Source: Clostridiales bacterium (GTDB lineage Bacteria; Bacillota; Clostridia; Oscillospirales; Acutalibacteraceae). From it: a DNA stretch of 64,000 nucleotides. Positions 28,768 to 37,742 of the stretch are shown one piece after another. The DNA lies in contig JAIKWV010000018.1 of the NCBI GenBank assembly GCA_024684435.1, positions 1 through 64,000 of the forward strand. The letters are read 5' to 3'. Under the pieces are notes generated by a model, which was given only the letters and a program-made list of their open reading frames with translations, was not told where the DNA came from and did not search any database. The position numbers were made by a program, and so were the translations under genes. The first letter of the stretch is position 1; every line of letters starts with the position of its first letter.

Positions 28768-30462
28768 ATGTCAAAATTAGTTTCAGCCGTGCAGAACAGT
28801 CTCCGGGAGATAATTCTCGCAGCCGCGGTCAAAGCGGCGGCGGCAGGCAGCCTGCCCGCTGTGGCAGAGGGGAGCTTTAATGTGGAAACTCCCGCGGACA
28901 GAGCCAACGGCGATCTGTCCGCCAATGCGGCGATGGCATGGGCAAGGGAGCTCCGTATGCCTCCCCGGAAAATAGCCGACGCAATAGCGGCAAATCTTGA
29001 TCTTGATGGCACATACTTTGAACGCTGTGAGGTCGCGGGCCCGGGATTTATGAATTTCTTTCTGAGCCCGGCGTATTACGGGGACATCGTTAAAGATATA
29101 CTCGATAAGGGGGACGATTACGGCCGCTCCGACTACGGAAAAGGTCAGCGGATAAACGTGGAGTTTGTTTCCGCAAATCCCACCGGTCCCATGCACATGG
29201 GCAATGCAAGAGGCGGCGCTTTAGGCGACTGTCTTGCCGCCCTGCTGGATTTTGCGGGTTACGACGTCTGCCGCGAATTTTATATAAACGACGCGGGAAA
29301 TCAGATCGAAAAATTCGGTCTGTCCCTGGATATCAGATACCGTCAGATCTTTGAAGGGGAGGATTCCGTGGAGCTTCCTGAAGACAGCTACCACGGTGAG
29401 GATATCAAGGAGAGGGCCCAGGAGTTTGCCGACTTATACGGGGACAAATATATGTCCGTTTCCGAGGAGGAACGCAGAAAGGCTCTTGTGGACTACGCTC
29501 TGCCCAAAAACATTGCCGCCATGGAGGCAAACCTTACAAAATACCGCATAAAATATGACGTATGGTTCAAGGAGAGCGTACTGCACAACGACGGCGAGCT
29601 TGCCGAGACCCTGAACATAATGAAAGAAAAGGGACTGACCTACGAAAAGGACGGCGCCCTGTGGTACCGTGCCACTGAGCACGGCGGCGAAAAGGACGAG
29701 GTGCTTGTCCGCGCCAACGGCAACCCTACCTATTTTGCCGCGGATATCGCTTATCACCGCAACAAGTTCGCTGTCAGAGGCTTTGACAGAGCCATCGACA
29801 TCTGGGGCGCAGATCATCACGGTCACGTTGCCAGAATGAAGGGCGCTCTTGACGCCATCGGTCTGGACGGCTCAAAGCTGGACGTTATCCTGATGCAGCT
29901 TGTCCGTCTCACCCGGGACGGCGAGGTGGTAAGGATGTCCAAGAGAAGCGGCAAAGCCATCACTTTGGTCGATCTCCTTGAGGAGATACCCATTGACGCG
30001 GTGCGTTTCCTTTTCAACATGAGGGAACCCGCATCTCAGATGGAATTCAACTTAAGCCTTGCCGTTGAGCAGAGCGCTCAGAATCCTGTCTATTACTGTC
30101 AGTATGCCCACGCGAGGATATGCAGCATCTTTAAGAAATTAGCGTCGGAGGGCATTGAACCCAGAGCCTGTACCGACAGTGAATTGCAGCGGCTCACCGC
30201 TCCAGAAGAACAGGAGCTTATCCGTCACCTCTCCATGCTTACAGACGAGATAATCAGCGCCGCAAAAAATTACGACCCTGCAAGGATAACAAGGTACACC
30301 GTTGACCTTGCCACCCTATTCCACAAGTTCTACAACGCCTGCCGCGTCAAGTGCGACGACGAGGCTCTCATGCAGGCAAGGATATCCCTTTGTCAGTGCG
30401 TGCGCAACACTATAAAAAATGTTTTGTCCATGTACAAGATCACCGTTCCCGAGGTCATGTGA
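28768..30462 (+). CDS. argS: Arginyl-tRNA synthetase
   Basis: A class I aminoacyl-tRNA synthetase of 564 residues, normal for the bacterial enzyme. The HIGH-equivalent signature is ANPTGPMHMGNARG (~residues 134-147) and the KMSKS-equivalent is VRMSKRSGK (~390-398). The Arg-specific N-terminal tRNA-binding domain (~1-120) and the C-terminal anticodon-binding domain are present. It charges tRNA-Arg with ATP in the cytoplasm. It is cotranscribed with the DUF1934 gene upstream and probably the FAD dehydrogenase downstream. Confidence 0.96.
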   Translation: MSKLVSAVQNSLREIILAAAVKAAAAGSLPAVAEGSFNVETPADRANGDLSANAAMAWARELRMPPRKIADAIAANLDLDGTYFERCEVAGPGFMNFFLSPAYYGDIVKDILDKGDDYGRSDYGKGQRINVEFVSANPTGPMHMGNARGGALGDCLAALLDFAGYDVCREFYINDAGNQIEKFGLSLDIRYRQIFEGEDSVELPEDSYHGEDIKERAQEFADLYGDKYMSVSEEERRKALVDYALPKNIAAMEANLTKYRIKYDVWFKESVLHNDGELAETLNIMKEKGLTYEKDGALWYRATEHGGEKDEVLVRANGNPTYFAADIAYHRNKFAVRGFDRAIDIWGADHHGHVARMKGALDAIGLDGSKLDVILMQLVRLTRDGEVVRMSKRSGKAITLVDLLEEIPIDAVRFLFNMREPASQMEFNLSLAVEQSAQNPVYYCQYAHARICSIFKKLASEGIEPRACTDSELQRLTAPEEQELIRHLSMLTDEIISAAKNYDPARITRYTVDLATLFHKFYNACRVKCDDEALMQARISLCQCVRNTIKNVLSMYKITVPEVM

Positions 30463-30518
30463 CCGGAACAAAAATATCAGAGAAAGGTATGCTGTCACCT
30501 GACAGCGTAAAGAAGAAT

Positions 30519-31946
30519 ATGAAAGACTACAACGTTATAGTTATAGGCGCGGGTCCCGCCGGAATTTTTACCGTGCTCGAAATGTACAGGCACGTTTCTC
30601 CGGATACAAAAATACTCATAGTGGACGAAGGGCGTTCCATTGACAGCAGGAACTGCCCCGCCCGTTCCAACGGCGTGTGCGTACGCTGCAAGCCCTGCAA
30701 CATAATGAGCGGCTGGTCAGGCGCGGGAGCTTTTTCCGACGGCAAACTCTCTTTATCGGAGGAAGTCGGCGGCAACCTTACGGATTACCTTCCCGTGGAA
30801 AAAGTCCGGGAGCTTATCAGATACGCGGACAGCATGTATCTTGAATTCGGCGCTCCGGAACTTATCCACGGTCTCAATGACCGCAAGGTGGACGAGATCG
30901 CCTATGAATGCTCAAAGCACAACATCCATCTTGTCCGCTGTCCCGTCCGCCACATGGGCACGGAATATTCCTTTGACGTGCTTCGGGCAATGTACAATTA
31001 TCTGTGTACCATAGAGGGCTTTTCCTTTATGGAAAATACCCATGCCGACCCCATCATAGAGAACGGCGCGGTCACCGGCGCGGAGCTGACATTTAAAAAC
31101 GGAGAGAAGAAAACAGTCACCGCCGACTATGTTGTCGCCGCTCCCGGCAGAGGCGGCGCTCAGTGGCTCACTGAGATCGCGCAGAAGAACGGTCTTGGCA
31201 CAAAGAACAACGAGGTGGACATCGGCGTGCGCGTTGAGGTCCCCAACTCGGTCATGGATCCGGTCACAAAGCACCTTTATGAAGCAAAAATGATATATTA
31301 CTCGGACACATTCGAGAGCAAGGTCCGCACCTTCTGTATGAACCCCGGCGGAATAGTCAGCGAGGAGCACTATAACGCTGGCTTCAACAACACCTTCAAG
31401 GACAGTATAGCCGTCGTGAACGGTCACAGCTACGCGGATGAGACCATGCATACGGAGAACACCAACTTCGCAATGCTTGTTTCCACAAAATTTACCGAAC
31501 CCTTCAATCAGCCCATCGAATACGGCAGATACATAGCGCAGCTGGGCAATATGCTCACCGGCGGCGGTGTCATCGTTCAGCGTTTAGGCGACCTTATGCT
31601 GGGCAGACGCACGGATAATACGAGACTCAAAAAATCCACCACGCGTCCCACCCTTACCACGGCGGTACCCGGAGACCTTTCCTTCGTACTGCCCCACAGA
31701 CATTTGACAAGCATAATCGAGGCTCTGCGTGCCTTTGACAAGATCGTCCCCGGACTATACTCAAAGAACACCCTGCTCTACGGCGTGGAGGTAAAATTCT
31801 ATTCCTCAAAGATCGACGTGAACGATCACTTTGAAACCAACGTCAAAGGTCTGTACGCCATAGGCGACGGCGCGGGCATAACAAGAGGACTCATGCAGGC
31901 GTCGGTAACCGGCGTGGTAGTGGCAAGAGATATCTGCGGCAAATAA
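30519..31946 (+). CDS. FAD-dependent dehydrogenase of the COG2509 type
   Basis: The frame opens inside argS, but the fold begins at the ATG at 30519 (MKDYNVIVIGAGPAGI), giving 475 residues. An alternative ATG at 30489 has AAAGG only one base away and would add ten residues. The N-terminus is a Rossmann FAD-binding motif GAGPAGIF. A cysteine-rich stretch CPARSNGVCVRCKPC at ~45-60 is typical of this uncharacterised dehydrogenase family. A second FAD motif near the C-terminus reads LYAIGDGAG. Substrate and electron partner are unknown. It is probably the last gene of the operon starting at 24480. Confidence 0.85.
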   Translation: MKDYNVIVIGAGPAGIFTVLEMYRHVSPDTKILIVDEGRSIDSRNCPARSNGVCVRCKPCNIMSGWSGAGAFSDGKLSLSEEVGGNLTDYLPVEKVRELIRYADSMYLEFGAPELIHGLNDRKVDEIAYECSKHNIHLVRCPVRHMGTEYSFDVLRAMYNYLCTIEGFSFMENTHADPIIENGAVTGAELTFKNGEKKTVTADYVVAAPGRGGAQWLTEIAQKNGLGTKNNEVDIGVRVEVPNSVMDPVTKHLYEAKMIYYSDTFESKVRTFCMNPGGIVSEEHYNAGFNNTFKDSIAVVNGHSYADETMHTENTNFAMLVSTKFTEPFNQPIEYGRYIAQLGNMLTGGGVIVQRLGDLMLGRRTDNTRLKKSTTRPTLTTAVPGDLSFVLPHRHLTSIIEALRAFDKIVPGLYSKNTLLYGVEVKFYSSKIDVNDHFETNVKGLYAIGDGAGITRGLMQASVTGVVVARDICGK

Positions 31947-32038
31947 ATGATCTCCCCTTCGTGGTTTATTTATCAAGCAGATCATAATAAGCGGGGATCA
32001 TCGCAGATATAAAAGCTTTATAATTCGGGAGGTTCGTA

Positions 32039-32764
32039 ATGAGACTGATATTTATCGGAACATCACACGGTGTGCCGGAACCGGATCGGCGTTGTTCTTC
32101 CTGTATCCTGGAGGTCAACGGATACTGCTACATTGTTGATATGGGAACACAGGCCGTGGAGGATCTGCGTAAACGCGGGATCTCAATGGATAACGTGCGT
32201 CTCGTGATCTGTTCCCACGCTCACGGTGATCATACCGACGGATTGATCTCTTTTGTCGATCTGGTAAACTGGTATTTCAAAACCGCAGACCCGTTGATAC
32301 TGCTCCCGGACAGCAGACTGATCCCGCCCTTACGCGCATGGATCACGGCAACAGAGGGAAAGCCTCCCCGGGAAGGACTGCGCATTGAAACGTTTTGTGA
32401 GGGCGCCGTGTATGAAGACGAAAACCTGCGGATAACAGCCGTCCGGACACAGCACTGCGAATATTCCTACGCTTTTTTGATACAAACGGAGGACAAAAAT
32501 ATTTTGTTTACAAATGATCTTTGCCGCCCGTCGGTGGATTTTCCGCAAATTGCTTTTGACACGGAGCTTGATCTGCTGGTATGCGAGGCGACACATTTTT
32601 CACCTGAGGACTGTATTCCTTATTTTGACAAAACGAAGGCAAAACGTATCCTGTACACCCACGTTAATGAAAAACGCTGGGCTGATACACTGTCACGGCT
32701 GATGGCCGAAGAACACCCCTATGAATGCGGAGTTGCGTTTGACGGGATGGAAATGTCCGTTTAA
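32039..32764 (+). CDS. MBL-fold metallo-hydrolase
   Basis: A 241-residue cytoplasmic protein with GTSHGVPEPDRRCSSC at the N-terminus and the metal-binding motif SHAHGDHTDG at ~60-69. Further metal ligands are probable in TNDL and near the C-terminal YTHVNE. The layout resembles RNase Z/PhnP-like hydrolases, many of which cleave phosphodiesters. The exact substrate is not evident. A GGGAGG site at 32028 sets the start. It stands 92 bp after the FAD dehydrogenase and 69 bp before a GH39 gene, and no strong promoter was found in either gap. Confidence 0.82.
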   Translation: MRLIFIGTSHGVPEPDRRCSSCILEVNGYCYIVDMGTQAVEDLRKRGISMDNVRLVICSHAHGDHTDGLISFVDLVNWYFKTADPLILLPDSRLIPPLRAWITATEGKPPREGLRIETFCEGAVYEDENLRITAVRTQHCEYSYAFLIQTEDKNILFTNDLCRPSVDFPQIAFDTELDLLVCEATHFSPEDCIPYFDKTKAKRILYTHVNEKRWADTLSRLMAEEHPYECGVAFDGMEMSV

Positions 32765-32833
32765 ACAGATCCGGATCGGAATAAATAAGCATAAAATATT
32801 TTATTTATAAAAACAGTCGGAGGCGATTTTACA

Positions 32834-34192
32834 ATGAAAAGATTACTCAGCTTCTTTGCGGCGATCCTTACATTTTTCACTTCTCTGTCACAGTTGATCT
32901 TCACCCCCAATGTTATCCGAATCGATTTTGACAATATCGTTGATGACATCAGACCTGTTCACAACATCGGCAGGATGCCGGAATATGAGGTTGACAGCGA
33001 GATCAACAAATATTTCACCGAGGCGAATATGACCTCCTGCAGGACCCACGATATCACCTGTACGGATATACATAACATTTTCCCCGATTTTTCCAAAGAC
33101 GTAAACGACGAGAGTTCCTACAGCTTTGCGGAATGCGACAAGGTGATAGCATCCATAGTTGACACCGGCATGGAGCCGTTTTTCCGTTTTGGGATCAGCT
33201 ACAGCTACCCTGAACGGGACCGCGAGTTCCTGCTGCCGCCTGCCGACTATGATAAATGGGCGCAGATCTGCGAGCATATCATCCTTCACTACAACGAGGG
33301 CTGGGCAGACGGATTCAACTATGGCATTGAATACTGGGAGATCTGGAATGAGCCGGAAAACAGCGACGACATCGCGGACAACCACTTCTGGATCGGCTCC
33401 GATGAAGAATTTTTCCGCCTTTACGACGTTTCGGCAAAATATCTGAAGAAAAAATTCCCAGACCTTAAAATCGGCGGTTACGGTTCGTGCGGGTTCTACG
33501 CGTTGACAAAGACGAACGCGATAAACACAGGGTCGACCCCGAGGAATCAGTATTTTATTACCTACTATAAAAATTTCCTCAGTTACATCAAAGAGCATAA
33601 CTCACCTATGGATTTCTTCACATGGCACAGCTACACCACAACGGAAAAGAACGCCCGATACATTAAATATGTAAAAGAGACCCTGTCAAAGGCAGGTTAC
33701 GGCGACACGGAAATAATAGTCGACGAGTGGAACTACAATCCCACGGAGAACAACAAGATCGGCCGCCGCTACGGCGCGAATCAGACGTCCATGCTGATTA
33801 TGTTCCAGAACGAAGGACTCACCATGGCGCATTACTATAACGGAGACGACGACGCTACGCTGTGGTCAGGTCTGTTTGTCAACAGTCAGCCTTCCGCTGC
33901 ATACTACGGATTCCGGGCGTTCGGGCAGTTATACAAGCTCGGTCATCAGGCTGAGATCAAAAATCTTCGGCTTGCCAAGGATCTGTACGCGGCGGCAGCC
34001 ACCGGTGAGGACGGTCAGGCTCTGCTTATTTCCAATGTTTCAGAGAAAAAAGACAGACCACTCAAGCTTGATGCGGGAGATTATACCGTTGACAAATGTA
34101 TGACCGTCAACGAAAACTGCGAATGGGTGGAAATACCTCTCCCGGAAGTTATCGAAAGCGGTTCCATGCTTTACATTACCTTCAAAAAATAA
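32834..34192 (+). CDS. GH39-type glycoside hydrolase (beta-xylosidase-like), secreted or membrane-anchored
   Basis: The 452-residue protein has a hydrophobic N-terminal segment (LLSFFAAILTFFTSLSQLIF) without a clear signal-peptidase site. The catalytic domain is of clan GH-A. The acid/base Glu is expected in YWEIWNEPE (~residues 171-179), and the nucleophile Glu in IIVDEWNY (~295-302). GH39 enzymes remove xylose, iduronate or related sugars with retention. The start follows GGAGG. Nearby GH10 and GH36 genes point to hemicellulose, but the true substrate is not proven. Confidence 0.82.
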   Translation: MKRLLSFFAAILTFFTSLSQLIFTPNVIRIDFDNIVDDIRPVHNIGRMPEYEVDSEINKYFTEANMTSCRTHDITCTDIHNIFPDFSKDVNDESSYSFAECDKVIASIVDTGMEPFFRFGISYSYPERDREFLLPPADYDKWAQICEHIILHYNEGWADGFNYGIEYWEIWNEPENSDDIADNHFWIGSDEEFFRLYDVSAKYLKKKFPDLKIGGYGSCGFYALTKTNAINTGSTPRNQYFITYYKNFLSYIKEHNSPMDFFTWHSYTTTEKNARYIKYVKETLSKAGYGDTEIIVDEWNYNPTENNKIGRRYGANQTSMLIMFQNEGLTMAHYYNGDDDATLWSGLFVNSQPSAAYYGFRAFGQLYKLGHQAEIKNLRLAKDLYAAAATGEDGQALLISNVSEKKDRPLKLDAGDYTVDKCMTVNENCEWVEIPLPEVIESGSMLYITFKK

Positions 34193-34212
34193 TTCTAAGG
34201 AGAAAAACGGAT

Positions 34213-34512
34213 ATGGAAAACAAACTGAATTACAGTCAGGAAGAGCTTGAAGAAATACTGGAAAGATCCAGGCGGGAGCTTCAGGAAAAGCTTGATAAAA
34301 TGACGCCTGAAGAGCGTAAACAAGCAGAGATCAATGCGCAGAAAGCAATAGAAGAGGACAGTCTCAATATGCAGAAGCTCCTTGACGACGTTGCCAATAT
34401 TACCGCAGGCGTTTCTCCGAAAGAAACAAAGGCGCCGAATTTCTGCGCTAACTGCGGCGCTCCGGTAAACGGCGGGAATTTTTGCGCATACTGCGGCAAG
34501 CCTTTAAAATAA
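34213..34512 (+). CDS. Small zinc-ribbon protein
   Basis: The ATG at 34213 follows AAGGAG by ~10 bases; the longer frame from 34096 has no ribosome site and overlaps the GH39 gene. The 99-residue product begins with a charged, probably coiled-coil segment (~1-65). It ends with a zinc ribbon with two CxxC knuckles (CANCGAP and CAYCGKP, ~79-97). Function is unknown; such ribbons often mediate protein contacts. It is the first of four closely spaced genes with the two unknowns and the patatin downstream. Confidence 0.75.
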   Translation: MENKLNYSQEELEEILERSRRELQEKLDKMTPEERKQAEINAQKAIEEDSLNMQKLLDDVANITAGVSPKETKAPNFCANCGAPVNGGNFCAYCGKPLK

Positions 34513-34568
34513 GACCCCGTATGACCGTGATCTGCGAAAACGCAAGCAGCATTTGAAAGAAGTGACAA

Positions 34569-35006
34569 ATGATGTTTTTTAATAAGATAACAGACAAATT
34601 CACCGAGATCGTATCGTTTGAGATCGTAACACTTCACACAAGCGGAATGCGCTATGTATGCGAATATGAGATCGTGATGAAGGACAGCAAAGCCGAAGTC
34701 TCGCAATACGGGATCCGGTTCGCGCAGAATGAAAAAAAACGTATTCTTGAGAAGCGCGCCGTATGCGATGAAAATAAAGTGCTGAAACTGCTTAACGACT
34801 GCCGACTTCTGTCATGGGACGGTTTTTACGGATCTCATCCGAAGGGCATTCTGGACGGCACGATGTTCTCCCTGAAAGCGACAGTGAATGGAGACAGAAA
34901 AATATCCGCCTCCGGATCGGAAAATTTTCCGAAACATTACGACGAGCTTTATGACGGTATATACGATATTTTAAACGGCAAAACAAATTCTACGGATCTG
35001 GGCTGA
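34569..35006 (+). CDS. Conserved-looking hypothetical protein, 145 residues
   Basis: I do not recognise a named family. The protein is cytoplasmic by appearance, with mixed alpha/beta character and no signal peptide. The second half contains SGSENFPKHYDELYDGIYDIL, a motif I associate only loosely with uncharacterised clostridial proteins. GAAAGAAG precedes the tandem ATG pair at 34569. It ends six bases before the next gene, so the two are probably cotranslated. Confidence 0.65.
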   Translation: MMFFNKITDKFTEIVSFEIVTLHTSGMRYVCEYEIVMKDSKAEVSQYGIRFAQNEKKRILEKRAVCDENKVLKLLNDCRLLSWDGFYGSHPKGILDGTMFSLKATVNGDRKISASGSENFPKHYDELYDGIYDILNGKTNSTDLG

Positions 35007-35012
35007 CAGCAA

Positions 35013-35918
35013 ATGAAAGACTTTGAAGTTTATCGCGATGACCGCTACGTTCTCGGCTGTGAAGACGAGATTCCTTACCTGAAAATAAATGGCGAAAAGT
35101 ACAGGCTGACCTGTCACCCCTACGAGCCGTGTCTGTACATAACTGACAGGAACGGGCGCCTGACGGTCGTACATAACGCCTTCGACCCGTCGGACGTTCT
35201 GCGGTCATTTTCAAAAGGACTGCCAATAACCTCCGTCACCGGCGCTGAATATAACGCGCCTGATTTTTGTAAAATGGTCGAATATTCTGCCGGAATGGGC
35301 AGCATTACCATCAGCGACGCGGAAAAAGTTTTTGGCGAAAGAGCAAAAGCAAACGATCAGAACAAGCGCGATGACGGGGATAAAAAACCGTCGGCGAGCG
35401 CCGGAAGATTTTTTGCTCCGGACAGCGTTTCGATAATCGAAAACGATCCGTTTTATGCTGTCTCCGCAAACTACCCTGACAATGTTATCGACTGCTGTCT
35501 TGTGAAAAATGAAGCTCCTTACCGCGGCGTCGATTCTCATTGGGCGGCGCTGATGAAAGCCGCATTGAGGATCATTGCAGACGATTGGGAATTGAGGCTT
35601 GACGCAGGCAAAATAACCGCAAGCAGAATAACGCCTGCTGAACTGTTCGCTCCGATCGACGAAAGCAGTAACGAACTGAATTACAGAAAGGCGTTCATGT
35701 TTCCTCCCTGTCCCCACGGTTACACCGGCGCTGATTTTAAACGGTTGAATGACGTTTTATTCCCAAACGGAAAAGATTTTCTTGAAATATTCAAATGGTC
35801 TACCGACTGGTCGGAATACTTTGATGACGGCAGCGAATGGTGGGGCACGCTGTGCCTTACCGTCTACGACAAAAGCCTTGACCGTTTCGCCGTAATAATG
35901 GCGTCAGCTACGGATTGA
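35013..35918 (+). CDS. Hypothetical protein, 301 residues
   Basis: No family recognised. The first ~115 residues appear to form one domain (PYLKINGEKYRL...ISDAEKVFGERAK). A low-complexity charged linker (~110-130) follows, then a second domain rich in Trp, Tyr and Asp (WSTDWSEYFDDGSEWWGTL near the C-terminus). It lacks a signal peptide. It starts six bases after the previous gene without its own strong ribosome site, which suggests coupling, and lies 26 bp before the patatin. Confidence 0.65.
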   Translation: MKDFEVYRDDRYVLGCEDEIPYLKINGEKYRLTCHPYEPCLYITDRNGRLTVVHNAFDPSDVLRSFSKGLPITSVTGAEYNAPDFCKMVEYSAGMGSITISDAEKVFGERAKANDQNKRDDGDKKPSASAGRFFAPDSVSIIENDPFYAVSANYPDNVIDCCLVKNEAPYRGVDSHWAALMKAALRIIADDWELRLDAGKITASRITPAELFAPIDESSNELNYRKAFMFPPCPHGYTGADFKRLNDVLFPNGKDFLEIFKWSTDWSEYFDDGSEWWGTLCLTVYDKSLDRFAVIMASATD

Positions 35919-35944
35919 TAAATCGGGATTTGCGGAGGTGAAAA

Positions 35945-36778
35945 ATGGTAGGAATAATTGATGTTGGCGGCGGTACGCGCGGAATTTACGGCTGCGCTGT
36001 TTTGGACAGATGCATTGATGACGGAATAACAGTTGACTATGCTGTCGGAGTGTCCGCGGGCAGTGCAAACTGTATTTCTTTTCTTGCAAACCAAAAAGGC
36101 AGGAATTATACATTTTATACTGAGTATGCAAGGCGAAAGGAATACATGAGCTTGCTCAATTATATAAAAACCGGATCATTTCTGGGGCTTGAATATATCT
36201 ACGGAACTTTAACAAATTCCAATGGGGAAAATCCGCTTGATTATGAGACTTTTCAATCGTCTTCAACGGGTTTTGAGGTTGTGGCAACAGAAGCTGAAAG
36301 CGGAACACCCGTTTATTTTAAAAAGGAGTCCATGGAAAAAGACCGTTACGGTTTTCTGATGGCTTCCTGCTGTGTTCCGTTGGTATGCAAGCCTCATGAG
36401 TTCAACGGCAGACTTTATTATGACGGAGGAGTGAGCGATCCTATACCATACAAGCGCGCGATAGAAGCAGGATGTAACAGGATAATTGTTATTCTGACAA
36501 AACCAATTGATAAAAAAGCCGGTTCTTCAAGAAATTCTGCTGCCGCTTCGTTGTTGCGGCATCGGTATCCAAACACGGCAAAAGCCTTAGCCGAATGCAG
36601 TAGCTTATATTCCCGACAGCTTGCGGAAGTGATAAAACTTCAGCAGGAAGGCAAAGCGCTGATTATCGCACCGGATAATATAGGCAATCTGAAAACTCTT
36701 TCGTCCGATATTTCTTCTTTGAGGGAACTGTATAAGAAAGGATATGACGACGGGGCGAAAATAGTTGCTTTTTTATGA
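35945..36778 (+). CDS. Patatin-like phospholipase
   Basis: The 277-residue protein shows the patatin set: the oxyanion loop GGGTRGIY (~8-15), the nucleophile elbow GVSAGS (~36-41), and the catalytic Asp in YDGGVSDP (~160-167). These enzymes use a Ser-Asp dyad to hydrolyse acyl esters, mostly of phospholipids. No signal peptide is present, so it acts in the cytoplasm or on the inner membrane face. The start has GGAGGTG. It is the last gene before a terminator at 36871. By eye the gene is more A+T-rich than its neighbours. Confidence 0.88.
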   Translation: MVGIIDVGGGTRGIYGCAVLDRCIDDGITVDYAVGVSAGSANCISFLANQKGRNYTFYTEYARRKEYMSLLNYIKTGSFLGLEYIYGTLTNSNGENPLDYETFQSSSTGFEVVATEAESGTPVYFKKESMEKDRYGFLMASCCVPLVCKPHEFNGRLYYDGGVSDPIPYKRAIEAGCNRIIVILTKPIDKKAGSSRNSAAASLLRHRYPNTAKALAECSSLYSRQLAEVIKLQQEGKALIIAPDNIGNLKTLSSDISSLRELYKKGYDDGAKIVAFL

Positions 36779-36870
36779 GTTTTATGCCTCTTGCGTTAAT
36801 TCCCGGAGCGGAACACCTTCAAAAAAGAAATCGGCAAATTCCGGCTTTGTGAAAACAAGTAAAAAATATA

Positions 36871-36909
36871 CGGGGACCGAGGCAAAAGATACGCCCGGCT
36901 CCCGTTTTT
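36871..36909 (+). terminator. Terminator between convergent patatin and RNA methyltransferase genes
   Basis: CGGG...CCGaGGC pairs with GCC.CGG..CCCG around a short loop, followed by a T-run at 36904-36909. It lies ~95 bp past the patatin stop. Confidence 0.65.
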
Positions 36910-36925
36910 GTTTTGTATGAATTTT

Positions 36926-37738
36926 TCAGTTTCCCAGCTGCCAGAACGCCACTGCCGCGGCGGCGGCGACGTTCAGGGAATCCACCCCGTGGGACATGGG
37001 TATTTTGACCGTATAATCACATTCGGCGACGGTGTTCCTGGCAAGTCCGTCTCCCTCGGTACCCAGCAGTACCGCCAGCTTTTCCTCGGCGCAAAGTTTT
37101 TCATTTCTTATGCTCACGGAGTCATCATCCAGAGCAAGGGCGGCTGTTTTGAAATCCATTTTGTGCATAAGCTCCACTATTTCTTTTGAGCCGCTGTCCG
37201 CCAGTGTCCAGGGTATCTGAAACACTGTGCCCATACTAACTCTGATCGACCTGCGGTACAGAGGATCACTGCAGCCTGAGGTCAGAATGACCCCGTCAAA
37301 GTTCAGCGCCGCCGCACTGCGGAAAATCGCGCCCACGTTGGTGGGGTTGACCACGTCCTCCAGCACCGCGATACGTCTTGCCCCGGCGCAGACATCTTTC
37401 ACCGACGGCATGGGTCTGCGCCGCATAAGACAGAGCAGACCTCTTGTGAGCTTAAAGCCTGTCAGCTGAGCGAGCACCTCAAACTCCGCGGTAAAAACCG
37501 GGATATTTCCGCAGCGTTCAATAATACCTTTCCCTTCCCCTTCGATATGTTTTCTTTCCATAAGGAGAGAGACAGGCTCGTACCCCGCGTCAAGGGCGCG
37601 CTCAGCCACCTTCGGGCTCTCCGCTATAAACATCCCTTTTTCCGGACAGCGCAGATTCAAAAGCTGCGCCTCGGTAAGCCGCGCGTAAGCGTCCAGCTCG
37701 GGACAAAGGAAATCCGTTATTTCAATAATATTTCTCAT
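36926..37738 (-). CDS. TrmH/SpoU-family RNA 2'-O-methyltransferase
   Basis: The ATG at 37738 (MRNIIEIT) gives 270 residues and is four bases after the xylanase stop; a longer frame reaching 37843 lies inside the xylanase gene. The N-terminal substrate-binding domain (~1-95) is followed by the SPOUT knot motifs NPTNVGAIFRSAAA, VLLGTEGDGL and IPMSHGVDSLNVAAAAA. It transfers a methyl group from SAM to a ribose 2'-OH of rRNA or tRNA. The exact site is not predictable here. There is no strong ribosome site, so translation may depend on the preceding gene. Confidence 0.9.
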   Translation of the reverse strand: MRNIIEITDFLCPELDAYARLTEAQLLNLRCPEKGMFIAESPKVAERALDAGYEPVSLLMERKHIEGEGKGIIERCGNIPVFTAEFEVLAQLTGFKLTRGLLCLMRRRPMPSVKDVCAGARRIAVLEDVVNPTNVGAIFRSAAALNFDGVILTSGCSDPLYRRSIRVSMGTVFQIPWTLADSGSKEIVELMHKMDFKTAALALDDDSVSIRNEKLCAEEKLAVLLGTEGDGLARNTVAECDYTVKIPMSHGVDSLNVAAAAAVAFWQLGN

Positions 37739-37742
37739 AATC

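Noticed and set aside
31947..32038. Terminator between the FAD dehydrogenase and MBL genes
   Set aside because: ATGAT.CCCC and GGGGATCAT can pair, but the loop is ~42 bases and no T-run follows.
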